NCBI GenBank assembly: GCA_030180135.1
Contig: CM058236.1
Location: 64,693,728 to 64,757,727, forward strand
DNA length: 64,000 nt
Direction of reading: 5' to 3'
Source of the DNA: Orychophragmus violaceus
Taxonomy: Eukaryota; Streptophyta; Magnoliopsida; Brassicales; Brassicaceae
In this document: in pieces, positions 11,806 through 22,565 of the stretch
Position numbering within the stretch: the first letter of the stretch is position 1
Layout: every line of letters starts with the position of its first letter
Made by a program: the position numbers and the translations under genes
Notes under the pieces: model-generated
What the model was told of the DNA's origin: nothing
Database searches by the model: none
What the model saw: only the letters and a program-made list of their open reading frames with translations

Positions 11806-12603
11806 TCACAACATCTCCTGTAACAGTTTGTTGAGAACAGCCACTTCTGTCTCAGAGAGTGGCTCTTTTTTCCCAAGAAGACGCTCAACAATTTTCTGTT
11901 TATTAAGCCTCTCTTTCAGCCCAAGCACGCTCTTGATCTGCTCATTCTCCTCGTCTTTAGCACTTTTCTTACGTTTAGCAGCCTTGGCAGCCTTTACACC
12001 CGGAGGTCTAGCTTCACTAACCTCCTCCGATCCCTCATCCTCCCCAACGGTTTTACGTTTTTCCTTTCCACCTTCTTTTCCCAAAAAAGATGATCTCCAT
12101 TTCTGATCATGTCTCAGCTCTCTCCATGCATGGTCTAGCGTGAACTTGATGTTGTAATCATTATAGAAGATATTGTGCGCTGCCTTCATCACATCGTTTT
12201 CGTTCGGCCCGCTTGATTGCTCTTTGAGAGCTGCCTCATAATAACCGACGAACTTACAAACTTGATCATTGATACGTCCCCACCTCATTTTAATGGGAGT
12301 AATCTCTCTTGGAGCCATTCCAGCAAGTACAGGACTTGAGTTGTAGTAATCACGGATTCTACTCCAGAAAGTCCCGGCCTTTTGCTCATTCCCCACCACT
12401 GGATCCTTGCTGGTTTTCAACCAAGCGGAGATGAGTACAACATCCTCCTTTGGCGTCCACTTCCTCCTTTCTTTAGTGGTTGGATCATCTGAACCTTGAC
12501 TGCTTAGCCGAGTCATCTCTGAACAGTCAAGGTCTATAGTTTGACTAGACTGACTGTTCAAGAGGCTCATAAACCCCGGTGAATCCAATGAAAATGACTC
12601 CAT
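11806..12603 (-). CDS. Myb/SANT-like Harbinger partner protein
   Basis: An open 265-codon frame starting at 12603. After an acidic Ser/Gln-rich head (residues 1-45) comes a Myb/SANT (trihelix-like) domain at about 46-115: KWTPKEDVVLISAWL, FWSRIRDYYNSSP, then KMRWGRINDQVCKFVGYY. A Lys/Glu-rich, nuclear-localisation-like stretch follows (about 185-225), and a C-terminal helical end rich in Leu and Glu. In PIF/Harbinger elements a Myb-like protein binds the transposon ends and carries the transposase to the nucleus and DNA. It lies upstream of the transposase on the same strand, about 600 bp away. No stop or frameshift is seen, so it may still be expressible. Confidence 0.88.
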   Translation of the reverse strand: MESFSLDSPGFMSLLNSQSSQTIDLDCSEMTRLSSQGSDDPTTKERRKWTPKEDVVLISAWLKTSKDPVVGNEQKAGTFWSRIRDYYNSSPVLAGMAPREITPIKMRWGRINDQVCKFVGYYEAALKEQSSGPNENDVMKAAHNIFYNDYNIKFTLDHAWRELRHDQKWRSSFLGKEGGKEKRKTVGEDEGSEEVSEARPPGVKAAKAAKRKKSAKDEENEQIKSVLGLKERLNKQKIVERLLGKKEPLSETEVAVLNKLLQEML

Positions 12604-13061
12604 TTGTTAAACTTAAATGTTTTTCAAGTTTTTCTGAGATTTTTAGAGCTTATATGAGATGTTTAAAAGTTTTGTTAGATAGTTTTTAACAAATCAGAGG
12701 TGTTAAAAACGTTTAAATAGACTATTACTGCAACCACAGTTGATAAGTTTTACACCTACCCTAACAACCAAACATTTATATCACAGAAAACTCCTAAACT
12801 AGCATTAACTACAAGTCATATCTCACTTTCGGCTTTGAAAACAATTACCAAACAGAAAGCAAAGAGACTTAATCATAACCAGAAGCTAACCAGTTACACA
12901 TCTAGTCATAACAAGCACATCACTAATAACCAGACAACAAGCACATCACTAATAAACAGACAACAAGCCAACCAGATAAACCAAATACAAATAAAATTAA
13001 CTAAATTCTCATTGAGATTTTAATGATACAACAAACGAGTAGAAAGACAGAGGACTAACCT

Positions 13062-13542
13062 CAAGCATTGGAATCTCTTCGTATGTACATCTCCAGCTCA
13101 GCCAGCCTCACCGTAAGATTGTCCACCACCTCCCTAAGTAACTTTTCAGACTCTTCCACCCTCGTTCTAAGCCGCTCCATCTCCTCCTGGACACCTTTCA
13201 CCCACGGTTGCCTAAAATGCAACCCATCTGGCTGCAGTACATGAACAAAGGTTAATTAAACACCAATCTATAATAACCCTTCACTTTATTATACATATGC
13301 AACAGGTTTTTCTTGCTCAGAGTTAACTCGTAATCTTTGCAGACGAAGAATCTCCTCCCAGGCTGAGTATCATACACCACTTTGTCTGTTCCATCAACCT
13401 CTTCCACAATTCTTCCTCCACATGGGCATTTAGTGGGAATGCCGTACTCAGCGTCAGCAACAAAGAACAACCTGTCGTAGTGTTCCTTATTCCTCTTCAT
13501 CAGTCTCCTCTCTTCGTATGGGTCTGTCATCTTAGCCTTCAC
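13062..13542 (-). CDS. GRF-type zinc-finger protein with coiled-coil tail, inside Harbinger
   Basis: The first exon starts at 13542 (96 codons in the unspliced frame, to 13252). It carries a GRF-type zinc finger at about residues 33-75: GIPTKCPCGGRIV, then PGRRFFVCKDYE. A second block read to the stop at 13062-13064 continues in another frame after a splice-acceptor-like TGTACTGCAG (about 13232) and encodes a heptad-like coiled coil (EEMERLRTRVEESEKLLREV, then VRLAELEMYIRR). A donor near 13275 would give an intron of only about 50 nt, so exon limits are uncertain. GRF fingers bind single-stranded nucleic acid in other proteins. The gene lies inside the Harbinger inverted repeats and is not part of the usual two-gene set. 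Confidence 0.72.
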
Positions 13543-13674
13543 CTTCGACTCAGAAAGACATAGAAAAATAGTTAGCTATTTGTTCATATCATTGTTGTTG
13601 CATATGCAAAGAAAACCCATAATTTTCCACGAAAACCCAACTCGAATTCATAGTCAAGTAGGATGCCTAAACCG

Positions 13675-13745
13675 AAACCCTAATTCGAGGCCCCAATTAG
13701 TGCTCGAAACCAAAGCTAGAAACCCTAATTGACCGTAAACCCTAA
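13675..13745 (-). promoter_or_regulatory. Three telo-box motifs upstream of the GRF zinc-finger gene
   Basis: AAACCCTAA occurs at 13675-13683, 13720-13728 and 13737-13745, about 130-200 bp upstream of the start codon. Telo-boxes are known from promoters and first untranslated exons of plant housekeeping genes. Their presence suggests the gene head may have come from a host gene. The functional reading is inference. Confidence 0.55.
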
Positions 13746-14154
13746 TTAGAATTTGCCGACGAAACGTAAATTCATAACCTCAATCGAAACCCTGAATACT
13801 CCAACTCAAGAGCGTTCACGAAATCTACCTCAATCTCGACCACCAAGCCTTTTCAAGTCGATTTCACCTCACTCACTTTCGCCCAAAATATCGCCAACCC
13901 TAGCTGCGAGATTCTTCTCTGGCTTCGAATGACAAAGAAAACGAGGATATTGCCCTGTCTGAGAAAGCCTCCCACGGAAAGAGAGGGTTTCAACAAAAAT
14001 CACCCCCAAAAAATAGCCACTCCGCACGCGACACCTGGCATGATACAAGTATCTTAAAAATCTTATTTACGATCCGGATCATGAGAAATGCACATTTTTT
14101 CTTTTTCTTTTTCCTTCTCCTCCTTGGATACGGCGGTAAGATCCGGCCATGATA

Positions 14155-14174
14155 CATGGATAATCATGCTCTAA
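14155..14174 (-). repeat. Right terminal inverted repeat of Harbinger (with flanking TAA)
   Basis: The reverse complement reads TTAGAGCATGATTATCCATG, identical to 9637-9656. Confidence 0.9.
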
Positions 14175-14289
14175 GGCAATTTTCGTCATCCGCAAATCTT
14201 GTATTGTGTTCGGAAACTCTTTGCTTGGAAAATCCTTTTTTTTTTTGGAATATAACTTTATATACATATGTATATATACATAACACACA

Positions 14290-14994
14290 TAATTACCAGC
14301 TCGGCGCCCGAGCTGCTTTTCCCTCCGAGCTGCTTGCTCCTTCTTCCGAGCTGACTTTTTTTTACACTTGGAAAACAAAATGAGATCAGGTCGTAAAATC
14401 CAAATTGATCCTGTTCGGAGTTTTTGGGCATTCTCTGAGTCGCCGAACATGCTTTGCGAATTTCCGAGCACGCTTGCGAGTTACCGAGCATGCTTTGCGA
14501 GTTGCCGAGCACGCTTGCGAGTTGTCGTGCATGCTTTGCGAGTTGCCGAGCACGCTTGCGAGTTGCCGAGCACGCTTGCGAGTTGCCAAGCATGCTTTGC
14601 GAGTTGTCGAGCACGCTTGCGAGTTGCCGAGCATGCTTGCGAGTTTCCGAGCATGCTTTGCGAGTTGCCGAGCATGCTTTGCGAGTTGCCGAGCACGTTT
14701 GCGAGTTGCCGAGCACGTTTGCGAGCTGCCGAGCACGTTTGCGAGCTGCCGAGCACGTTTGCGAGCTGCCGAGCACGTTTGCGAGCTGCCGAGCACGTTT
14801 GCGAGCTGCCGAGCACGTTTGCGAGTTGCCGAGCACGCTTTCGAGTTGCCGAGCACGCTTGCGAGTTGCCGAGCATGCTTGCGAGTTTCCGAGCATGCTT
14901 GCGAGTTGCCGAGCACGCTTGCGAGTTGTCAAGCATGCTTTGCGAGTTGTAGGGCACACTTGCGAGTTGCCGGGCACGCTTGCGAGTTGCCGGG
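14290..14994. repeat. 20-21-bp minisatellite (GCGAGTTGCCGAGCACGCTT)
   Basis: From about 14440 to 14994 the sequence is a near-perfect array of some 27 units of 20 or 21 bp. A homogeneous core (14700-14830) repeats GCGAGCTGCCGAGCACGTTT exactly. 14290-14360 holds more degenerate GAGCTG units. The array lacks stop codons in most frames, so long open frames appear on both strands (up to 239 codons), all by-products of the repeat. It ends exactly where the Athila LTR array starts at 14995. Confidence 0.93.
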
Positions 14995-16320
14995 TGATAT
15001 ACCATGGATTTTAGGGATTTTAACCATGGTATATGTCTTTGTTATCAAGTCTTTCTATGTGTTTTGGAGTCTTTTCAGGTGTTTTACAGGTTTAAGAACA
15101 TCTGGAGCCTAATTGGACGTTTTGGGAGCATTTGGAGCAATTCTGCACTATTTAGAGACTTCACAGAGTTCACTGGCTGCGTTTTCGCCTTGCAACGGTC
15201 GTTGCAGTTCTGCAGTGGTCGACGCAGTAGGTAGACGTAGTTCTGCACCCAAAAATCTGCATTTTAGAGAAATTACAGTTTTTGCCCAGAAACTTCCCAG
15301 ACTTGCAAAAAGGACCCCAGACGTGTTTTAGACTATATATTAGGGTTTTTAGCCACTTGTTTAGGCTACGCTTTTCTTAAGTCTTAAGTGTGGGGGAGGT
15401 AGCTACTGACGCACGCTTTTGTTTTCTTAGAGTCAGTCCTTTTTCAAAATTTTGTTTTATTGAGTCAAAACGGTTTAAGTAAGAAACGATGAATTTTTGA
15501 GAAGATTAACAGCACTTGCAGGAACTTAAGTGACCATTGGGATGAAGTTGCAGATCAATCTAAGACTATTAGAAAACCCAGACACGGATCAACCTACTGA
15601 GAACACCCACATCACTTCAGGTATCAGAGGATCCTTTTACTGACTTCACCTTAATACTAACTTAATTTTCTCACCTAAGGGCTTGGTATACCTTGTGTCG
15701 GATTCCTTTGTTAGTTCTGACACAGCCTGTAAACCTGTCCTATTTGGTTCCCTTCTCTCCTTCCATAAAGTAAAAAAAAAAAGGAATAATATACTGAGGA
15801 TGAGTTAGTAACTCCGAAGTGGTCTCTGGGAGTGGTAGCGACAACTATCATATCCTGTGCATCCATGGAATGTGTCCAAAATACACCCCTTAAAGGGAAG
15901 AGCACTGATAAAAAAAAATGATACCCAATGGGGAAAAAATCAGAATACTAAGGAAGGGAAAAGAGAAGAAAGGGACCAAAGAAAGATAGTATGGTGGTCT
16001 AGAGCTGGCAAGGTAAGAGTCCATGTGCCTTTGATCGATACTCCTTAGGTGAGACCGCACTTAAATACTTGCAGAAGTCAGTAGGGTGAATTTGAATGCG
16101 TGAATGTGATTGTGGAGTTTACTTAGGACAGTTGCTAAGTGTGGGGGAAGTATATGTTGGTCTTGATATCTTGCAGGTGATTCTTTCAGTGGATTACTAA
16201 GGGGAATCTGAGTGTTGTTGCTTCAAAGATGAAAAGAGTTTCTGAAAGTTTTCAAACCTCTTCACCATGGTTTGGTTCTTTATTAGCTTGAGGGCAAGAA
16301 AAAGCTAAGTGTGAGGGAGT
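14995..16320 (+). repeat. Athila-derived tandem unit 1 (1326 bp)
   Basis: The first about 390 bp are the start of an Athila LTR (TGATATACCATGG onward). The rest is Athila 3' untranslated DNA up to the polypurine tract before the next LTR start. The join near 15376-15384 lies in a short shared word: the LTR has CTTAAGTCTT (see 18030-18040) and the internal region has TCTTAAGTGTGG. The LTR part holds a palindrome pair near 15196-15225. No protein-coding content. Confidence 0.9.
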
Positions 16321-17648
16321 TGATATACCATGGATTTTAGGGATTTTAACCATGTTATATGTCTTTGTTATCAAGTCTTTCTATGTGTTTTGGAGTCTTT
16401 TCAGGTGTTTTACAGGTTTAAGAACATCTGGAGCCTAATTGGACGTTTTGGGAGCATTTGGAGCAATTTTGCACTATTTAGAGACTTCACAAAGTTCACT
16501 GGCTGCGTTTTCGCCTTGCAACGGTCGTTGCAGTTCTGCAGTGGTCGACGCAGTAGGTAGACGCAGTTCTGCACCCAAAAATCTGCATTTTAGGGAAATT
16601 ACAGTTTTTGCCCAGAAACTTCCCAGACTTGCAAAAAGGCCCCCAGACGTGTTTTAGACTATATATTAGGGTTTTTAGCCACTTGTTTAGGCTACGCTTT
16701 TCTTAAGTCTTAAGTGTGGGGGAGGTAGCTACTGACGCACGCTTTTGTTTTCTTAGAGTCAGTCCTTTTTCAAATTTTTGTTTTATTGAGTCAAAACGGT
16801 TTAAGTAAGAAACGATGAATTTTTGAGAAGATTAACAGCACTTGCAGGAACTTAAGTGACCATTGGGATGAAGTTGCAGATCAATCTAAGACTATTAGAA
16901 AACCCAAACACGGATCAACCTACTGAGAACACCCACATCACTTCAGGTATCAGAGGATCCTTTTACTGACTTCACCTTAATACTGACTTAATTTTCTCAC
17001 CTAAGGGCTTGGTATACCTTGTGTCGGATTCCTTTGTTAGTTCTGACACAGCCTGTAAACATGTCCTATTTGGTTCCCTTCTCTCCTTCCATAAAGTAAA
17101 AAAAAAAAGGAATAATATACTGAGGATGAGTTAGTAACTCCGAAGTGGTCTCTGGGAGTGGTAGCGACAACTATCATATCCTGTGCATCCATGGAATGTG
17201 TCCAAAATACACCCCTTAAAGGGAAGAGCACTGATAAAAAAAAAAATGATACCCAATGGGGAAAAAATCAGAATACTAAGGAAGGGAAAAGAGAAGAAAG
17301 GGACCAAAGAAAGATAGTATGGTGGTCTAGAGCTGGCAAGGTAAGAGTCCATGTGCCTTTGATCGATACTCCTTAGGTGAGACCGCACTTAAATACTTGC
17401 AGAAGTCAGTAGGGTGAATTTGAATGCGTGAATGTGATTGTGGAGTTTACTTAGGACAGTTGCTAAGTGTGGGGGAAGTATATGTTGGTCTTGATATCTT
17501 GCAGGTGATTCTTTCAGTGGATTACTAAGGGGAATCGGAGTGTTGTTGCTTCAAAGATGAAAAGAGTTTCTGAAAGTTTTCAAACCTCTTCACCATGGTT
17601 TGGTTCTTTATTAGCTTGAGGGCAAGCAAAAGCTAAGTGTGAGGGAGT
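16321..17648 (+). repeat. Athila-derived tandem unit 2 (1328 bp)
   Basis: Nearly identical to unit 1, with the same internal join and the same altered polypurine tract (GTGAGGGAGT at 16311-16320 and 17639-17648). This shows duplication of an already rearranged unit, not two independent insertions. Confidence 0.92.
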
Positions 17649-18400
17649 TGATATACCATGGATTTTAGGGATTTTAACCATGTTATATGTCTTTGTTATC
17701 AAGTCTTTCTATGTGTTTTGGAGTCTTTTCAGGTGTTTTACAGGTTTAAGAACATCTGGAGCCTAATTGGACGTTTTGGGAGCATTTGGAGCAATTCTGC
17801 ACTATTTAGAGACTTCACAGAGTTCACTGGCTGCGCTTTCGCCTTGCAACGGTCGTTGCAGTTCTGCAGTGGTCGACGTAGTAGGTAGACGCAGTTCTGC
17901 ACCCAAAAATCTGCATTTTAGAGAAATTACAGTTTTTGCCCAGAAACTTCCCAGACTTGCAAAAAGGCCCCCAGACGTGTTTTAGACTATATATTAGGGT
18001 TTTTAGCCACTTGTTTAGGCTACGCTTTTCTTAAGTCTTATTTATTTTCAGAGAGAGTTAGGGGCTGATCCTGATCTCGAAAAAGAGAGGATTTTGAACC
18101 CTAGTTCTTTATTTGATTTTATAATATTTGGTTTTCTATTCAAGATGTTTTCTGTTCCGATGATTATATCTGAGTAGATTACCTGTTAAGTTTAGGGATT
18201 CTCATTAGGTATTTCATGGAATTATAGGTTGATAGATCTGTTGGGATTCATACTTGTTAGTTCTTCATCTAGGATTGTTTTTACTGCTTAATCTGAATTA
18301 GCTACCCAGATTTATGATGTTAGGTTGATTGATACAACGACAGTTGGTTAATTAGCTAGAAAGAACCTAGATGAGCAATTTAATTACTCGCAAAAGAACC
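17649..18400 (+). repeat. Athila LTR at the end of the array, truncated
   Basis: This LTR copy runs past the point where units 1 and 2 switch to internal sequence (through TTATTTTCAGAGAGAGTTAGG) to about two thirds of an LTR. It is then cut at 18400, where the Tat element LTR begins mid-sequence. Confidence 0.88.
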
Positions 18401-18701
18401 TTGATCTTCTTGTTCCGATATTTCGGCCTCGCCGTCATAACGATCTCCGAAATTTGCATGGATCAGTTGAACTGATGAAGACCGAGTTGCTCTATCTCTA
18501 CGTCATCTTCTGCCGAGCTCGAGCTCGATCGCCTCTCGCTTCGGCATTGCTTGGGCCTTGCTGAGGTGTCGTTCGTGTAGGCCCAACAAAGGATGACGTT
18601 TGACCTCTCTCTGTCTTGATTCTGGATCGGGTTCGTAATTACGGGCCTTTGTTTTATTTGTTAATGGGCCGGATTTCCTAGAGGGAAATCCATTACCAAC
18701 A
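18401..18701 (-). repeat. 3' LTR of the Tat element, truncated
   Basis: Matches 29346-29646. The outer 237 bp (equivalent to 29109-29345) are missing and the cut joins directly to a truncated Athila LTR. Confidence 0.92.
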
Positions 18702-18716
18702 ATAGCCCCCAGCCCA
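18702..18716 (-). promoter_or_regulatory. Polypurine tract of the Tat element
   Basis: On the minus strand GGGCTGGGGGCTAT lies directly before the LTR start TGTTGG. A similar tract at 31053-31066 borders the second Tat remnant. Confidence 0.8.
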
Positions 18717-19292
18717 TTAATTTCGAGAAGTCGAGGTTAATGGGAGGTGGACGTTATTGGGAAGACGCGCGCGTGTCTTGGATGTCGAAAACCTAATGAT
18801 TACTTTCGCCCCATCCGTAGATCTTGTTCTGATCCAACAGTCAAGGGTGGGCGCGTGGGACGAGCTAAACTGCTTTTTAGCGCGTCAGTAGTCGTGGCGT
18901 GTATTCGTTTGAGAATTTCATCTCCTACTGTGGATATGATCGATCATCAACGGCTAAGATTCAAGGGTCGCGAAGAGTCTTTTCAGGCTCGTTCTTTTGC
19001 TGATGTAACCTAGTTTCCGTGCATTCGTAACCGTTGATCTTAAATCAACGGTTAAAATAGAGGGGGTGTGAGGAGTCCTGAACGCCTCGATCTTCTCGTA
19101 ATTATTACGAGCCTGAAATTGTACGGTTAAGATTTTGCACGATTCCCACTACAGATAATTTCTCGTTTTATCGAGGGTAAACTTCTTCCTTCTCACTTTT
19201 ACTTTTTCGTGTTTCTTTCTTACTCTGACTTTTGCCATCGGAAAAATTCTTCTCCTAAGCAAAAACTCTAGCTTTCTTTCACATCGTTCTCT

Positions 19293-21629
19293 ATGGCTTT
19301 AAGAGATGCGACGGGTGCCAGTACAAGCACGGCGGCGGGTTCGTTTGGCCCACATCCGCCATCTTCCCTAACCGCAAATCATATCAAACGGTTGCGGAGG
19401 ACTTGCCGAATTCCACCGGAGGTGGAAATAGTGATTCCTTCACCGGCGATGTCACCGGAGACTGCGGTGGAGGGTTACTGCTGTGCCTCGTACACTTATT
19501 TCGAGAAGTGCGGGCTTTTCTTCCCCATTCCTCGCTTGATTTCTTTGGTTCTAGCCTAGCTTCAATTGGCGTTCCATCAGATGACACCAAATTTTGTCCG
19601 GCACGTCATTGGGCTTGGAGTCAGAGCCGCAGAAGAGGGAATAGAGTTTGGACCCGAGGAACTTATGCGGGTCTGCTCTGTGAAGAACCATACTTGCTTC
19701 TCGGGGACGTACTATCTCTCGCCTCGCTTCGGGCGGATCCTTGACGATGTTCCGACGAAGGATGTATGGAAGTATCGATACTTCTTTTTTAGAGTAACTC
19801 ATCATTTGGTCGGAGATTTCGACTACTCGGTCATCCCATCTCGGTGGACGTCCAGCGTTGGTAAGAGCCAAGTTTTAATGCTTGATTCTTGTTGGCTGTC
19901 GGGCTATCCCTTATTATTATTTTTTTTATTAACAGAGGCTCCAGAATCGCTTCCTATGAACCCGATTACGGAGGCTCTGATAACCCAGCTGAGAGGGGGC
20001 GCTGTTAATTGGGGCAGTTTTACGGTAGAACGCGTACAAGCTGCTCTACGGATCGACCCTGGGCGGGATCCGCTGGATCGTCCACAGGTTCATCAAAACC
20101 TGCCACGTCCTCCCGTTCCTTCCCAGGCTCCTCGGGCTCTATTTATTCAGCCTCCGCTTCGTATTGCCGAGCGGACAGGAGGAAGTGAGTCGTTTGGTCG
20201 CGAAGTCTGGTTTTTGCCATCGCAATCCGTCTGACTTGCTTGCCTTTTTTTTTGTAGCTCGACCTCTCCCAGATGGTAGCTCGACTGCTAGCACGCCTCC
20301 TTGCGAGAGAGTGTCTCGTAGGGTAAGCAGTCGCAGGAACGGGAAAGATCCGGTTGATATGGTTGATAGGATAGAGGCGCCTGGTTTGAGAAACGCTATC
20401 CTCTTCGCCCTCGGTCAGGCCCCTCCTCCCCCTCCGGCTTATCCCCCTCCTCCTGTTCAGACCTCGCTCCTTCCGGTGACAGGACCGGAGGGGACGATTG
20501 CGGGGGTTGTCGCCGTGACTCTCCCCTCGGCCGAACGAGAGGTGGTTTTATCTCCGTCCAGAGGGGCCGCTCTATGCGACTCTCAACCGGATTTGTTCGG
20601 GGGGGAAGATCGCCGGAGTCGTGGAGGCTCCCTTCCTCCTTCGCCGAAGCGTCGTAAAGTAGACGCGGGAAGGAGTCCGGAAGGGTCGGACCAGGAAGAG
20701 TGTTCGGTCATTGACGACCCATAAGGTGCGGTCCGTCTGCTTAGGCGCTTCAGGCCCGTGGCCACTCAACTCCCAGTTACCGGATAAATGATTCTCGATA
20801 ATGCGTATTCTGAGATGATGGCTTCCGTTGGGAAGGTGAGTTGTTTCACTCCGGTTCTTTTCTCTGGGGTGCTAGCTTTTTCTTTTTCTTTTTTTCTTGC
20901 TTAACTCGACATTTTTCGCGGGCTGTGGAAGCTGTGAATATGTATGCGGCTCGGGCTGAGAACGAGGTGTTATATGCTCAGACTTACGAGCTCGAGTCTG
21001 CTCGGGAGGCTGCCACCCAGATGAACGCCGAACTCCAGGAGGCTCTGGCCAGGGAGGAGCGTTTGAAGAGAAGGGTCGCGGACCATGCTGCTGCGGAGGC
21101 TAGGATCGCGCACCTCGAGAGGAGAGAGGAAGAGCTGTCTCTTCAGCTTAGCGCCGCTGAGACTCAAATTCGAACTGTAGAGAAGTCGAGTCGGGTCGCG
21201 CTTCATAGGGCTCGGAGGGAGCTCAATGACCAGTATCTGATGATTCTGGCAGGAGTCAAAGAGAAAGCCGAGAAGAGGAAGATCGAGACTTGTGCCGAGA
21301 TTCGTCTTCAAGAAACTTTGGCCAACATTGAGCTCATCGCTGAGATCGCGGCTGGAGAGGTGGATATGACCCAGGCGGTGCTTAAGCTGGCTGAGAAAAA
21401 GCAACTTGCCACAGCGGAGATGGAGGCCGCGGCAGTCTCTGATTTTAGCATTGGCAAGCTGGCCTTGCCGGCGATGTCGGAGGATTCTGTGACCATGGCG
21501 GGTCCTCCGACCGTTCCTCCGACTGAAACCGATCCGAAGATGATCGACGAGGTCGAATCCCGGCCGAGACGGGAGGCGGGTGACGAGGCGGAGGGCCAGG
21601 TCGGAGACTCCTCTTTTGCTGCGTTTTAA
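19293..21629 (+). pseudogene. Antisense extra gene of the Tat element ('putative gypsy type transposon' family)
   Basis: Runs opposite to gag-pol, between pol and the 3' LTR. The first block starts at ATG 19293 and carries GYCCASYTYFEKCGLFFPIPRL. An in-frame TAG at 19557-19559 replaces Glu (the second copy reads AELG here). The same frame continues with MTPNFVRHVIGLGVRAAEEG and ends near 19860. Probable introns are 19861-19935 and 20185-20257 (GT...AG with T-rich ends). Pro-rich and Ser/Arg-rich parts follow, then a long coiled coil at 20930-21510 and an acidic tail to the stop at 21627-21629. A stop at 20722-20724 shows a further exon boundary or lesion. It fits Pfam Transposase_28 (PF04195) by eye. 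Its function in these elements is not known. Confidence 0.75.
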
Positions 21630-22199
21630 ATAAAACTTGTCGTTGTTGTTGCCCGAGGGGGCTTCTTTTCAGAATTTTGGTTGCCCTTAGTGGGCTTTTG
21701 CTTTGTTTTTGGTGTTGCCCTTAGTGGGATTTTTATCCGAACTCGAGGATAATGTGTCCTCTTTCTTTATTACGAATTGCTTTTGAATCTTTCATGCCTT
21801 AGCATAGATTTCACTGTATGACGCCTTAGCGTAGAATCGGTTGTTACGGTAGCTCGATCCTCTCCAGAGAGAGCGAGCAAATAACTTGTCTCGAATTGCC
21901 TTAGGGAGTTCTTCGCGAACTTATAAGCTGATTGCGTTTGAGCTCGGGCTCCTTACCAAGAATTGCCCGAGGCGCAACTCTTGCGTAATGTAACATTCGA
22001 GCTTAACACTGAATTGAACAGAGAAGTGCTAAGTATAAGAACGAATCGAAGTATACTTACAAAGATCCGTTTCGAGTGTGTGCGGAGGTCGTTTGCTTGA
22101 ATAACTGTCTCGACCTCGTTGTTTTTTGCTTGAAGGGGGGGGGGGGGGGTAGCCCCCCAATTATTTTAATCCGTATAAGGTTTAGAAGAATTATAGGTT
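21630..22199. other. Tat element 3' non-coding region
   Basis: Follows the antisense gene. Contains two TTGCCC(T/G)AGTGGGCTTTT-like words near 21660-21730 and a run of 15 G at 22135-22149. No credible gene. Confidence 0.6.
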
Positions 22200-22565
22200 T
22201 TTGAAGGATCATTATAGATCTCTTGCTTTGGGACGATCATTTCAGTTCGTTCGATTTGGGAGGACCATTTTAGGTCGCTTGTTTGAAGGGATAATTTCAT
22301 ATCGCTTGGAAGAGATAGCTTCATATCAATTGTTTTTGAAGGGATAATTTCATATCGCCTGCTTACCGAAGAGATAATTTCATATCTTTTGATATTTGGA
22401 GGGATAATTTCATATCACTTTTCTTTGGAAGCGATAATTTCATATCACTTGATTTGGAGGAGGCCATTTCAGGTCGCTCGGAGAGGATAATTTAATATCG
22501 TTTGTTTTTGAAGAGATAATTTCATATCACTTTAGCTTTTGAAGAGATAATTTCATATCACTTTG
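22200..22565. repeat. Tandem repeat of about 25-30 bp (GAAGGGATAATTTCATATCGCTT)
   Basis: About twelve degenerate units carrying ATAATTTCATATC(G/A)CTT or the older variant CCATTTTAGGTCGCTT. It sits in the 3' UTR of the Tat element, a region known in this lineage to generate tandem repeats. Confidence 0.88.

Larger units (their letters stand above)
9640..14171 (-). mobile_element. PIF/Harbinger DNA transposon with three genes
   Basis: The ends are 20-nt perfect inverted repeats if the flanking TTA/TAA are included (9637-9656 and 14155-14174, TTAGAGCATGATTATCCATG). The two minus-strand genes expected for the superfamily are present, a DDE transposase (9973-11197) and a Myb/SANT-like protein (11806-12603), plus a third, a GRF zinc-finger gene (13062-13542). 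The flanks read TTA on the left and TAA on the right, which fits either an imperfect 3-bp TWA duplication or a 2-bp TA duplication at a TTAA site. The transposase has at least two disabling lesions, so this copy is not autonomous. Confidence 0.9.

Noticed and set aside
14440..14994. Possible CRISPR-like array
   Set aside because: Units are contiguous with no unique spacers, and the setting is a plant genome.
14258..15112. Long open frames on both strands (up to 239 codons) with Arg/Ala/Ser/Cys repeats
   Set aside because: They arise from a 20-21-bp minisatellite without stop codons; all frames are open and show no domain.
15004..17985. Repeated 72-76-codon frames in the Athila tandem units
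   Set aside because: They lie wholly within LTR sequence and are present in all LTR copies, including antisense ones, with no domain or codon bias.
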